Shown here: positions 50,580-59,165 of the stretch, piece by piece | Position numbering within the stretch: the first letter of the stretch is position 1 | Layout: each line of letters opens with the position of its first letter | Source: Alphaproteobacteria bacterium | Lineage (GTDB): Bacteria; Pseudomonadota; Alphaproteobacteria; UBA9219 | NCBI GenBank assembly: GCA_009779135.1 | Contig: WREW01000003.1 | Location: 1-64,000, forward strand | Length of the DNA: 64,000 nucleotides | Direction: 5' to 3' | Notes under the pieces: model-generated | The model's input: only the letters and a program-made list of their open reading frames with translations | Databases searched by the model: none | Told to the model about the DNA's origin: nothing | Translations under genes and position numbers: made by a program

Positions 50580-52445
50580 ATGACACAAAAATTTTCGCAA
50601 CCCGCTTTTTTATATGATTATTTCAAAAATCTCCACATGGCCAAAAACATATGGGGCAATCCCGAGGATCTGAAAAACAGAGCCGCCCTTGTCGGTGATA
50701 CAACAAAAATCATCCTCAACAACCGCTTCCATAAGCTTGCGATGAATCCTTTTCTGGATCAGGTTTCCGGCGATGACAAATGGCTGGCTTTAAGCAAGAT
50801 ACAGACTCTTCTGGATCAACAAAAGAACGGACGCCTGTGGATTGAGGCACCTGATTTTTCAGCGCCTCTTAACGGCCCCGTTGCCCTTCTTGTCACAAAA
50901 GAAACCCATCAATCCATGCAGGAGGTTTTGGATATAGTCCAAAGGCCGTCACAGCCACCGCCAGAGGATCAAAATTATCTATCCATCCAGTATTTCGCGC
51001 CCGTACAGGATTCCGATGCCGCAAACCCCAGCCTTTTCACTTTTGGAAGCAAGAGAGAATCCATCACCTGCCGCTTTAACGGCAGGAAGATCTTTTTCAG
51101 ATATCCCGATTTCGATATTGTGTTCAAGCTTGACGGCGCCTACAAAAAAGCCATTGCCAAAGAAACCGCCAAACATAAAGACAACGCGCCTTTTACCAGC
51201 GCGCACGCTTCCTATAAAAAATATATAGAAGAAGATTGTCTGCGGGATGACAAAATCCTGTTTAAAGCCATCACCTATGTTGCCAACACGCTTTGCCTGC
51301 TTGCGCAGCAACCCCAATGGCTTTTAAAAAAGAACATCTCCAGCCCTGTTAAAAAAGATACGAAACAAAAGCCTCATTTTGCCGCAGTCCCGCAGGACAT
51401 AACGCCCATCCATACCATTTGGCATGCATATGACGCTCTGGCTGTGCCGCGCCTCAGGGGCGAAACACGGACGTCCCTTTATGCTTCCATAAACAAGCCC
51501 GACTTAAAGGATAAGGTTGCCGGTCATGTCGGCTGTATGGACGCTTTTCAAAGCGCTGCGCAAATACAGCTGTCCACGGCGTTTTGGAAGGCAGCTCAGG
51601 AATTGACAAAAGCCATGCCGCCTTATGAGCTCTGGAGCACTTTTCAAAAGTCAAAACCGCCTTCCGCCTTTTGGATTGAAGCGCCCACGCAGGATCTTGA
51701 AAATATTCTGCTCACAGAAACCCTTCAACCGATACAGACGGGATTTTATGTCCAGCAGGAAAATGGCGCATCCAAGGTTCATCTTTTTAGAAAACTTTTA
51801 AAACAGGAAACCGCCCAAGAATCGCTGCGTTTTATATGTCTCAATGAAAGCGAGGGCCTTAAACGTCCCCATATCATAACAAAATGCAACAGTTTCCCGC
51901 CTTTTTATCCATCCGATGCCACACAGAAGAAAAGTCGGCATGTGCTTGCCTCCCTGCCGATTGCGCTTTATTTGCTGAATCAGGCAACGCAGGAGCTTGT
52001 GCTGCATATGTCCGGCTCCACCTTGTCTGAAGAGTTTAAAGAGCATCTGATCTTCAAAAGATTTTTCAAAGATGAGATTAAAAATCCGAATGACAAGAGC
52101 AAAAATAAAGAAGTCCCTATTGCTTCATCCCTTTACAACACCATCCAATGGGATCATTGGGAGAGAGCCAAAGACGAAGTCCGCCACGGCCCCGAAAGGC
52201 CCGAAGATCTCGCCAAACGGGCCCTTGATCTGGAACAGGTCGCGCATGTGATTTTCAACGATGCGACCCTGCGCGTAAAGGTCTCCCGCGTTAAAGAGTC
52301 AAAAGACTATATGCTGGGCGACAAGCTTGTCTGTCGCGGCAGCCATATCCGCCACCGCCTTTCCAAGATCGTCGATCCTGTGGAAAGCGCTCTACTCCGG
52401 CAAGGCTATAGGCTTATCGCCGCAGGCCATCACCTCACGCCCTGA
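50580..52445 (+). CDS. Large orphan protein, function unknown
   Basis: A 621-residue protein that I cannot place in any family. It seems cytoplasmic: no signal peptide and no clear membrane helix. Two related-looking short blocks, GRLWIEAPDF (residues 84-93) and SAFWIEAPTQ (about 362-371), lie some 278 residues apart, hinting at two similar halves. The C-terminal 100 residues are basic and charged (HWERAKDEVRHGPERPEDLAKRALDLEQVA, in part) and end in HIRHRLSKIVDP and a glycine/histidine tail (AAGHHL). It stands alone behind a terminator and its own likely promoter. Composition is more A/T-rich than the neighbours, which suggests transfer or a fast-evolving lineage-specific gene. Confidence 0.8.
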   Translation: MTQKFSQPAFLYDYFKNLHMAKNIWGNPEDLKNRAALVGDTTKIILNNRFHKLAMNPFLDQVSGDDKWLALSKIQTLLDQQKNGRLWIEAPDFSAPLNGPVALLVTKETHQSMQEVLDIVQRPSQPPPEDQNYLSIQYFAPVQDSDAANPSLFTFGSKRESITCRFNGRKIFFRYPDFDIVFKLDGAYKKAIAKETAKHKDNAPFTSAHASYKKYIEEDCLRDDKILFKAITYVANTLCLLAQQPQWLLKKNISSPVKKDTKQKPHFAAVPQDITPIHTIWHAYDALAVPRLRGETRTSLYASINKPDLKDKVAGHVGCMDAFQSAAQIQLSTAFWKAAQELTKAMPPYELWSTFQKSKPPSAFWIEAPTQDLENILLTETLQPIQTGFYVQQENGASKVHLFRKLLKQETAQESLRFICLNESEGLKRPHIITKCNSFPPFYPSDATQKKSRHVLASLPIALYLLNQATQELVLHMSGSTLSEEFKEHLIFKRFFKDEIKNPNDKSKNKEVPIASSLYNTIQWDHWERAKDEVRHGPERPEDLAKRALDLEQVAHVIFNDATLRVKVSRVKESKDYMLGDKLVCRGSHIRHRLSKIVDPVESALLRQGYRLIAAGHHLTP

Positions 52446-52498
52446 TCTTGCCAGTTTTTTTCAGGCTTGCTACGCTTTGGCCGGAAAAAGGGGGAGCT

Positions 52499-53728
52499 AT
52501 GCTGGAATCTGTACTCAACTGGATCGACCAAAACGCGCGGCTTGTTGTTGAGCTGCAGCGCTTGCTCGTGCAAATCCCCGCTTTGGGGCCAGAGAGCGGC
52601 CATCAGGGCGAAGAAGAAAAAGCGCAGGCGCTGAAAATCTGGATGGCGCAAAACGGCCTTCCGCCCGCCTTGGAAATCAACGCGCCTGACGCGCGGGTGG
52701 CAAGCGGACAAAGGCCCAGTTTGATCCTGCGCACAGAAGGGCAGGACAACAGCCGCAGCTTGTGGATTCTTTCACATCTCGATGTGGTCGATGCCGGCGA
52801 CAAAACCGCTTGGGACACAGATCCCTTTACGCTTCACATTGATGAAGATCAGGACACTTTGCGCGGGCGTGGCGTTGAAGATAATCATCAGGGCATTGTG
52901 GCCGGTCTTCTTCTTGCCAAGGCTTTGACGGATCTTAACATCCGCCCGCCTTTTTCTTTGGGGCTGATTATGGCCGCCGAAGAAGAAACAGGCAGCCATT
53001 TCGGCATGGAATATCTGACCAAAAACCACGCCGCGCTTTTTCAAAAAGATGATCTTTTTATTGTGCCCGACTTCGGCGCGGAAGATGGCCGCATTATCGA
53101 AATCGCGGAAAAAGGGATTTTATGGCTTAAAATCATCTTCACAGGCCGCGCGACGCACGGCTCTTTGCCTCATAAAGGAATCAACAGCCTCAGCGCCATG
53201 GCAACCTTTATCGTCAAAGCGCAGGAGCTTTCCGCTGTTTTTAAAACGCAGGATTCTCTTTTTGATCCGCCTGTTTCCACCTTTGTGCCGACAAAAGTAG
53301 AAAATAATGTCGCCAGCATCAACATCCTTCCGGGACGCGATGTCGTCCATTTTGATTGCCGCTTGTTGCCGAGCGTAAGCATTGATGATGCGCTGGCGGC
53401 CTTTCAATCCATCGGCGATGAGGTGAAGGCACAATATGGCGTTCAGATTGATTATGAAATTGTGCAACGTCTTGATCCCGCCCCCATCACCCCGCGCGAT
53501 GCGCCCGTTCTTTTGAAGCTTGAGCGCGCCTTGGAACAGGAAGGCATCAAAAACCCCGTTTTGCAGGGGCTTGGCGGCGGTACCATGGCGGCTTTCATCC
53601 GCAAAATAGGGCATCCGGCGCTTGTGTGGTCAATGATCTACGACAACCCCCACACGGCCAACGAGCGCGCAAGCATCCGGCTGATTCAAAAAACAACGCG
53701 CATTCTTGCTAGGATGCTTTTAGCGTAA
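52499..53728 (+). CDS. M20 family metallopeptidase
   Basis: Dizinc peptidase/deacylase of the ArgE/DapE/CPG2 type. About 409 residues. Metal and catalytic residues seen are H93 and D95 in LSHLDVVDAG, D128 in RGVEDNHQG, the catalytic glutamates in AAEEETGS (161-162), an aspartate in VPDFGAED, and the last histidine in YDNPHTANE. The dimer/lid domain is in the middle (GRATHGSLPHKGINSL). A TTG at 52448 is in frame, but the ATG at 52499 follows GGGGGAGCT and is preferred. Substrate unknown; ArgE/DapE are less likely because of context. Its 3' end overlaps the converging gene by 20 bases. Confidence 0.92.
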   Translation: MLESVLNWIDQNARLVVELQRLLVQIPALGPESGHQGEEEKAQALKIWMAQNGLPPALEINAPDARVASGQRPSLILRTEGQDNSRSLWILSHLDVVDAGDKTAWDTDPFTLHIDEDQDTLRGRGVEDNHQGIVAGLLLAKALTDLNIRPPFSLGLIMAAEEETGSHFGMEYLTKNHAALFQKDDLFIVPDFGAEDGRIIEIAEKGILWLKIIFTGRATHGSLPHKGINSLSAMATFIVKAQELSAVFKTQDSLFDPPVSTFVPTKVENNVASINILPGRDVVHFDCRLLPSVSIDDALAAFQSIGDEVKAQYGVQIDYEIVQRLDPAPITPRDAPVLLKLERALEQEGIKNPVLQGLGGGTMAAFIRKIGHPALVWSMIYDNPHTANERASIRLIQKTTRILARMLLA

Positions 53729-54851
53729 TCAAAGTGACCTCGCCCTTTTTCGTCCTCATGGGCGGGCCCCAAAAGCCCGCGCCGCGATTGACGTAAAGCG
53801 AAAGCCCGTCCACATCATAAAGCCCTGACGTGTAGGTCTGGAAGAAATGAATCAGAAGCGTAAAAGGAAAAAACTGTCCCGCATGCGTGTGGCCGGATAA
53901 TTGCGCATCAAACCCCGCGCGCTGCGCCATGCGCGCAAGCACCGGCTGGTGAGAGAGCAAGATCTTGCCCGAATCCTCAGGCGCTCCCGCAAGAGTCTGG
54001 AAAGGATCCGGCACGCGAAAACCCCAGCGCGCCACAACAGGATCTACAACGCCCGCCACCACAAGCTTTTGCCCGTCTCTTTCAAGCACGACATGCTCTT
54101 CTTGTAAAACCCGTATGCCCATGGCGCGCAAAGTCTCGATCCAGCCGCGCGGATCTCTGAAATATTCATGATTGCCCATGACAAAATAAATCCCCAAAGG
54201 CGCGTGCAAAGCCTTAAAAGGTTCTATGGCATCTTTAAGGGCCGCAGCTGTATCATCGGCAAGATCGCCGGTGATGACAATCATGTCAGGCTTAGCCGCT
54301 ATCACCATATCCACAATGGTCTGAGAAAAATCGCGCCCCAGAAACGGCCCCAGATGCACATCGCTGATCTGCGCGATGGTCACCCCGTCAAAGGCAGCCG
54401 GTAAATGCCTTACCGGCATCGTCACGCGCACAAGCTCCAATCTTCCGCCGTGATAAAGCGCCATCCCCCCCGCAAGGGCCGTTGTGATAAGAATGCCCGC
54501 AAGCGTGACATAGCCCGCCGCCTTGCCAATCTGAAACCCGCTGCTCGTGCGCGCCAGAAACCAAAGAACATCAAACGCCGCCGTAATAACGAACATGGCG
54601 CCGCAAATCCCCAAAACCACATAAGAAAGATAAGCAAGGCCGCGAAAAAACGGCGTATCCAAACCAGAATCGGAAAGATGATAAAAATGCGTCAACACCG
54701 GCGCAACAATCTGCAAGGCCCAAAGAAAGAAAAATAATCCGAAAACAGCCGCGCTGATCGCAATCCCGGGGGGAAACCGCAAGCGCCAGCTGCTGGCCGT
54801 ATAAATATTGGCGACTGTCACGACGAAAAAAACAAAAAAAGCGAACTTCAT
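53709..54851 (-). CDS. Membrane-anchored metallophosphoesterase (YkuE/YaeI type)
   Basis: A calcineurin-like phosphoesterase of 380 residues. The first 150 residues hold about four hydrophobic helices (MKFAFFVFFVVTVANIYTA; AISAAVFGLFFFLWAL; LAYLSYVVLGICGAMFVITAAF; AAGYVTLAGILITTALAGGMALY). The catalytic part has the metal motifs QISDVHLG, VITGDLADD, MGNHEYF, LSHQP and LSGHTHAGQF. In relatives the substrate is a lipid phosphate such as UDP-diacylglucosamine or phosphatidyl compounds, but that is not shown here. The gene converges on the M20 gene and overlaps it by 20 bases. Confidence 0.9.
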   Translation of the reverse strand: MKFAFFVFFVVTVANIYTASSWRLRFPPGIAISAAVFGLFFFLWALQIVAPVLTHFYHLSDSGLDTPFFRGLAYLSYVVLGICGAMFVITAAFDVLWFLARTSSGFQIGKAAGYVTLAGILITTALAGGMALYHGGRLELVRVTMPVRHLPAAFDGVTIAQISDVHLGPFLGRDFSQTIVDMVIAAKPDMIVITGDLADDTAAALKDAIEPFKALHAPLGIYFVMGNHEYFRDPRGWIETLRAMGIRVLQEEHVVLERDGQKLVVAGVVDPVVARWGFRVPDPFQTLAGAPEDSGKILLSHQPVLARMAQRAGFDAQLSGHTHAGQFFPFTLLIHFFQTYTSGLYDVDGLSLYVNRGAGFWGPPMRTKKGEVTLITLKAS

Positions 54852-54917
54852 GCGCGCATCCTTCTTTGAAAGAAGGCCCTAATATGACCGGACTTGCCAG
54901 TCTTTTCAAATCCTTTT

Positions 54918-55634
54918 ATGCTCAAGCTTATGATGCAGTTTTTCAAAAACATTGTTGTCTTGACCGGCGCAGGAATCTCGGCGGAATCAGGCGTTCCGGT
55001 CTTTCGCGGCGAAGATGGGCTTTGGCACGGACGGCGCGTTGAAGATGTCGCCACACACGAAGCCCTGCGCCGCGATCTTTGGGGTGTCAACGGCTTTTTC
55101 AATGAATTACGCCGCTTTGTGCATGCGATCGAGCCCAATCCGGCCCATCTTGCGCTCAAGCGTCTTGAAGAGCATTACGGCAACCGTTTTCTTCTGGTGA
55201 CGCAAAACATAGACCCGCTTCACCAGCGCGCGGGATCTAAACGCCTGATCACCATGCACGGACAATTGCAAAGCGCGCTCTGCACACAATGCGGTGCGCG
55301 CGCGCCTTTTTACAAAGACATCGCGCAGGACACGCCTTGCCCTTCCTGCGGAAAAACATCCTGCCTGCGTCCGGATATCGTCCTGTTTAACGAACAACCC
55401 TACGAGATGAATGTAATCATAGAGGCCTTGCTGGCCTGCGATCTCTTTATAGCCGTGGGCACGTCAGGCTTTGTCTATCCGGCAGCAGGTTTTGTGGATA
55501 TTGCGCGTCAATGCGGCGCGCATACCATCGAAGCCAATCTCACGCAAACTGAATGCTCGCCCTTGTTCAAGGAAAAATGCATAGGCCCCGCCGGCCAAAC
55601 TCTCCCCGCCCTTGTCGAACGTCTTTTGGCCTAA
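54918..55634 (+). CDS. cobB: Sirtuin-type NAD-dependent protein deacylase
   Basis: Removes acyl groups from lysines using NAD. About 238 residues. Rossmann motif VLTGAGISAESGVPVFRG, active-site histidine in TMHGQLQ, TQNIDPLHQRAG, and the zinc site (CTQCGARAP and CPSCG). The class III motif Y-x-x-R of E. coli CobB (in FYNARRR) reads FFNELRR here, so both tyrosine and arginine are replaced and desuccinylase activity is doubtful. Candidate ATGs are 54918, 54930 and 54933; a TTG at 54894 is unlikely. It is 12 bases before the aldo/keto reductase gene. Confidence 0.92.
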   Translation: MLKLMMQFFKNIVVLTGAGISAESGVPVFRGEDGLWHGRRVEDVATHEALRRDLWGVNGFFNELRRFVHAIEPNPAHLALKRLEEHYGNRFLLVTQNIDPLHQRAGSKRLITMHGQLQSALCTQCGARAPFYKDIAQDTPCPSCGKTSCLRPDIVLFNEQPYEMNVIIEALLACDLFIAVGTSGFVYPAAGFVDIARQCGAHTIEANLTQTECSPLFKEKCIGPAGQTLPALVERLLA

Positions 55635-55646
55635 CAGGAATCACCC

Positions 55647-56498
55647 ATGACCAACATCGAAAAAACCCGCACGCTTGCAAATAATCTGACTATCCCCACC
55701 ATCGGTTTCGGAACTTGGAAAATCGAAGAAGGCGAAACAGCTGAACGCTCTGTCCACGAGGCGATCAAGGCCGGCTATACCCTGATCGACACAGCCACCA
55801 TCTACGGCAACGAAGCCAGCGTTGGCCGCGCCATCAAGCAAAGCGATGTCCCGCGCGAAAATCTTTTCATCACCACCAAACTTTGGAACAGCGAGCGCGG
55901 CTACGACAAAACCCTGCGCGCCTTTGAAGATTCGCTAAAATTGCTCCAGCTTGACGTTTTGGATTTGTACCTCATCCACTGGCCCGCCGCACGCGGCCCC
56001 AAAGAAGAATGGGCCAAAACAAACGCACAAACATGGCGCGCTTTTGAAACACTTTACAAGGATGGCCTCATCAAGGCCATCGGCGTAAGCAACTTCAAAC
56101 CGCACCATCTCACAGCCCTTATGGAGCAGGCCGAAATCAAACCCATGGTCAATCAGATCGAGTTCCACCCCGGCTTTCGTCAGGAAGCAACCTATGATTT
56201 TTGCAAAAAGGAAAACATCATCATTGAAGCTTGGGCCCCCCTCGGCACAGGCCGCATGCTCAAGAACGAAACGCTTGAAGCTTTTGCGAAAAAATACGGA
56301 AAATCCGTGGCGCAGCTTTGCATCCGCTGGTGCCTTCAAAATGAAACGATTCCCCTCCCCAAATCGGTTCACGAACAGCGTATCAGGGAAAATCTTGCCG
56401 TCTTCGACTTTGAAATCAGTGAAGACGATATGGCCCTCATCAACAGCATGCCCGATTTCGGAAGCTCAGGCGCAGACCCCGACACGGTCACGTTCTAG
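55647..56498 (+). CDS. Aldo/keto reductase
   Basis: NADPH-dependent carbonyl reductase of the AKR superfamily, 283 residues. The catalytic tetrad is visible as D and Y in IDTATIYGNE, K in FITTKLWNS and H in LYLIHWP. Cofactor-site marks are IGVSNFKPHHL, VNQIEFHPGF and PLPKSVHEQRIRENL near the end. It resembles the 2,5-diketogluconate reductase/morphine dehydrogenase group; the natural substrate cannot be told. It follows cobB closely (12 bases), so they may be co-transcribed. Its last 33 bases overlap the end of the converging PAP2 gene. Confidence 0.93.
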   Translation: MTNIEKTRTLANNLTIPTIGFGTWKIEEGETAERSVHEAIKAGYTLIDTATIYGNEASVGRAIKQSDVPRENLFITTKLWNSERGYDKTLRAFEDSLKLLQLDVLDLYLIHWPAARGPKEEWAKTNAQTWRAFETLYKDGLIKAIGVSNFKPHHLTALMEQAEIKPMVNQIEFHPGFRQEATYDFCKKENIIIEAWAPLGTGRMLKNETLEAFAKKYGKSVAQLCIRWCLQNETIPLPKSVHEQRIRENLAVFDFEISEDDMALINSMPDFGSSGADPDTVTF

Positions 56499-57143
56499 GC
56501 GAGGTTTGCAAAAATGATGGGTCAACAGCCCCACAAAAACGCCGAAAACAAGCCCGGCGGTCACATCTGAAATATGGTGCATGGAAAAATAAATCCGCGA
56601 AAATCCTACAAGAGCAACAATCAAACCCAAAAACAAAGAAAGTAAAACCTGCGCATACCGGTTAGCCAAAACGAAGGCCGCGCCGGAAATCTCCGCCGTA
56701 TGACCGGAAGGAAAAGCATGAAAGCCCCCCCTGAGACTGAGAGGCATATAAGGAACTCCCTCAAGACCAAGCGAAGGCCTCGGCCTGCCTACGGCGATTT
56801 TGACCACATGCACAAGCAGGGATGAAACCAAAATCTGCACAGCCGCAAACACCAGCACAAACCGGATCAAACCCTTGTTTTTGCGAAACAAACCAAACAC
56901 AAGCAAAGCCGTATAAACGAGATAAAGCCCAAAGTTCATCCAATTTGTAAAGAACCGCATCACGCGCGTTACAAGAGGATGCTGCACCTCACGCGCCTTG
57001 AAATAAAGCGTGACATCATGACCGGTGCCGATAAACACCGCCAAAAAACAAAGCAGCAGAACCAACGGCAAAAGACAGAGCAGCTGGTGGCGCCACGGAT
57101 AGCTGCGTAAAGTATGGATGATGGCTTGTCGCATGGCCTGCAT
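56466..57143 (-). CDS. PAP2 family phosphatase
   Basis: Membrane-bound lipid phosphatase-like protein of about 225 residues and six helices. The three active-site motifs are seen: KIAVGRPRPS, FPSGHTAEI and SRIYFSMHHISDV. Possible substrates are undecaprenyl diphosphate or phosphatidate. The open frame reaches 57278, but the first 45 codons overlap the opposite gene's promoter region and look non-coding. The ATG at 57143 lies inside a TATAAT sequence, so the ATG at 57134 is also possible, and the -10 hexamer may belong to this gene. Confidence 0.88.
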   Translation of the reverse strand: MQAMRQAIIHTLRSYPWRHQLLCLLPLVLLLCFLAVFIGTGHDVTLYFKAREVQHPLVTRVMRFFTNWMNFGLYLVYTALLVFGLFRKNKGLIRFVLVFAAVQILVSSLLVHVVKIAVGRPRPSLGLEGVPYMPLSLRGGFHAFPSGHTAEISGAAFVLANRYAQVLLSLFLGLIVALVGFSRIYFSMHHISDVTAGLVFGVFVGLLTHHFCKPRLERDRVGVCA

Positions 57144-57180
57144 TATAGTACATTTTCCCCTCCTGCCGAGAGGAATAATA

Positions 57181-57501
57181 ATGAGCAAAAAAGCAAAACC
57201 GCCCAAAGATGACGCGCCCGCCAAAAAGCGCCGCGCAGAGCCCCCTATCCCGAACTTCATGGATATAAGCGGCGTCAATGACTATGTCCGCTTAACAAAA
57301 AAACCAGCAAAGCTGTTCTGGCTGAACTTCTACGCCGGCGTAGCCCGAGGCCTCGGTTTCACCGTAGGAACCGCCGTAGTTCTGGCCATCGTGTACAAAA
57401 TCCTAAGCCACCTGATATCCATGAACATCCCCTATCTTACAGAGATGCTCAGAAACTTCATCGAGATGATCCAGAATGGCGCAGGGGGTTTTGATAAATA
57501 G
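57181..57501 (+). CDS. DUF5665-type small membrane protein
   Basis: A 106-residue protein. A basic, lysine-rich N-terminus (SKKAKPPKDDAPAKKRR) is followed by DYVRLTKKPAKLFWLNFYAGVARGLGFTVG and one hydrophobic helix (about residues 63-85, VGTAVVLAIVYKILSHLI), a layout I associate with the DUF5665 family. Function is unknown. The ATG follows GAGAGGAATAATA; the frame's earlier start at 57118 lies in PAP2 sequence. It is divergent from PAP2 and converges on the gene at 57509. Confidence 0.8.
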   Translation: MSKKAKPPKDDAPAKKRRAEPPIPNFMDISGVNDYVRLTKKPAKLFWLNFYAGVARGLGFTVGTAVVLAIVYKILSHLISMNIPYLTEMLRNFIEMIQNGAGGFDK

Positions 57502-57508
57502 CTGACGG

Positions 57509-57946
57509 TTAGAAGGAGCCCTTTTCCACAGAGAAATTGGCATAAGACTTATAAGATTCCGGCTCAAACACGAGAACAGAAAAATCCCCGCCATCCTTCC
57601 CATCCGGATAATACATCACCCACGAGTCATCCCAAAGAGCATCCTTCACGGACGCATCCAAAACCTCGCGCACCCGCCCCATCAAAAGAAGCCCGTGAAA
57701 CTGCTGGTCATAAGCATATAAAGACGCCTTGTCCTCCGCGCGGATCTGCCCAATCTTATCCGAAGACGTATTGGTGATAATCAAAATACGATCATCCCCC
57801 TTAAAAAACCCAACAAGATGCGGCGCAATGCCCCCGTTGCGTATATTGATAACCGCCCGCATCTGAGGCGCACCATCATCGCCGATCGTGCCAAGCATAA
57901 GAACGGCTTGCTTATCCAGAAAAGCAAGAGCGTCGGTTTTGTTCAT
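57509..57946 (-). CDS. Pyridoxamine 5'-phosphate oxidase family protein
   Basis: A 145-residue split-barrel flavin-binding protein of the PNPOx-like/general-stress type. FLDKQAVLMLGTIGDDGAPQMRAV, FFKGDDRILIITNTSSDKIGQI and the C-terminal FSVLVFEPESYKSYA fit the family, which binds FMN, F420 or haem. A longer start at 57982 is in frame; the ATG at 57946 is preferred because AAGGGAG lies 11 bases upstream and it begins at the usual position. Substrate unknown. Confidence 0.85.
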   Translation of the reverse strand: MNKTDALAFLDKQAVLMLGTIGDDGAPQMRAVINIRNGGIAPHLVGFFKGDDRILIITNTSSDKIGQIRAEDKASLYAYDQQFHGLLLMGRVREVLDASVKDALWDDSWVMYYPDGKDGGDFSVLVFEPESYKSYANFSVEKGSF

Positions 57947-58098
57947 GGGCAAGATTGCTCCCTTTTGTGATTCTAACTTCATAACCAATAAATCTGCCCC
58001 AAAGCCTGTCTTGACCGTACTGCATAATCGACTCTGTACCGAACATGACAGACTTCATCACGAATTCTATGTGTGAATCCACGATATTTGAAGCTAAC

Positions 58099-58175
58099 TG
58101 GTCGGGGCAGCGGGATTTGAACCCACGACCCCCAGTCCCCCAGACTGATGCGCTACCAGGCTGCGCTATGCCCCG
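58099..58175 (-). tRNA. tRNA-Pro (GGG)
   Basis: On the minus strand the gene starts CGGGGCATAGCGCAGCCTGG. The acceptor stem pairs CGGGGCA with TGCCCCG, the anticodon loop CTGGGGG carries GGG, the T loop is TTCAAAT and CCA is encoded. It lies 36 bases downstream of cysK on the same strand. Confidence 0.95.
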
Positions 58176-58211
58176 ACCTTTGAAGTTTCGCGCACTATAG
58201 TCAGGTTGGCC

Positions 58212-59165
58212 TTACAAAGCAATATCAAGATCAAACAAGGGCGTCGAAAGATAACGCTCGCCTGTGTCGGGCAGGATGATGACCAGCGTTTTGCCTTCCA
58301 TTTCAGGACGGCGTGCCACCAGAAATCCGGCGGCCATCGCCGCGCCTGCGGAGATTCCGGCTAATATCCCTTCTTTTTGTGCTAATAAGCGGGCGGCGTG
58401 CAGGGCTTCTTCTTCGCTGATGGCGATGATCTCATCCAGCTTTGTTTTGTTGACCAGAGGCGGAAAGAAGTTTGCGCCGATCCCTTGAATGCCGTGCGCG
58501 CCCGCCTTGCCGCCGGAAAGGACGGGGCTGCTTTTCGGCTCGACCGCTATAATCTGGATGGCGGGGTTTTTTTCTTTGAGATAGGCGCTGACCCCTTCAA
58601 TCGTGCCGCCTGTGCCTACGCCGATGATGGCGGCGTCAACCTTGCCGCCTGCGTCATCCCATATTTCTTTGGCCGTTGCTTCATAATGAATGCGCGGACC
58701 GACAGGATTTTCAAATTGCCGCAGCATAAAGGCGTTTTCGGTTTGCGCGACAATCTCGTGCGCTTTGTCAATCGCGCCTTGCATGCCGTCTTCTCCTTTG
58801 GTCAGCACGATTTGCGCGCCCAGAAAGGCGAGCAGTTTGCGCCGCTCGGCCGACATGGTTTCCGGCATTGTCAAAATAAGCTTGTAGCCTTTGATCGCCG
58901 CGATAAAGGCAAGGCCGATGCCTGTATTGCCGGAGGTCGGTTCTACAAGCGTAAAGCCGGATTTGATGTGGCCCTTGCTTTCCGCATCTTCCACCATGGC
59001 GCGGGCCAGACGGTCTTTGATAGAAGAAAGCGGGTTAAAGGATTCAATTTTGGCCAGAAGCGTAGCGTTGCTTTGCATAAAATGCTCAAGCCGTTTCAGC
59101 CTTACCAAAGGCGTTGAGCCTGTTGTTTCGATCAGACTTTCATAGATTTTGCCGCGTGATGTCAT
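58212..59165 (-). CDS. cysK: Cysteine synthase A
   Basis: PLP enzyme joining O-acetylserine and sulfide to make cysteine. About 317 residues. K50 in NPLSSIKDRLA is the PLP lysine; TSGNTGIGLAFIAA is the substrate loop; GTGGTIEGVSAYLKE binds the PLP phosphate. The frame is open to 59333, but the ATG at 59165 (MTSRGKIYESLIE) overlaps the stop of the upstream gene in ATGA form and fits the family start. Coupling to a solute-binding protein gene is unusual. Confidence 0.95.
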   Translation of the reverse strand: MTSRGKIYESLIETTGSTPLVRLKRLEHFMQSNATLLAKIESFNPLSSIKDRLARAMVEDAESKGHIKSGFTLVEPTSGNTGIGLAFIAAIKGYKLILTMPETMSAERRKLLAFLGAQIVLTKGEDGMQGAIDKAHEIVAQTENAFMLRQFENPVGPRIHYEATAKEIWDDAGGKVDAAIIGVGTGGTIEGVSAYLKEKNPAIQIIAVEPKSSPVLSGGKAGAHGIQGIGANFFPPLVNKTKLDEIIAISEEEALHAARLLAQKEGILAGISAGAAMAAGFLVARRPEMEGKTLVIILPDTGERYLSTPLFDLDIAL

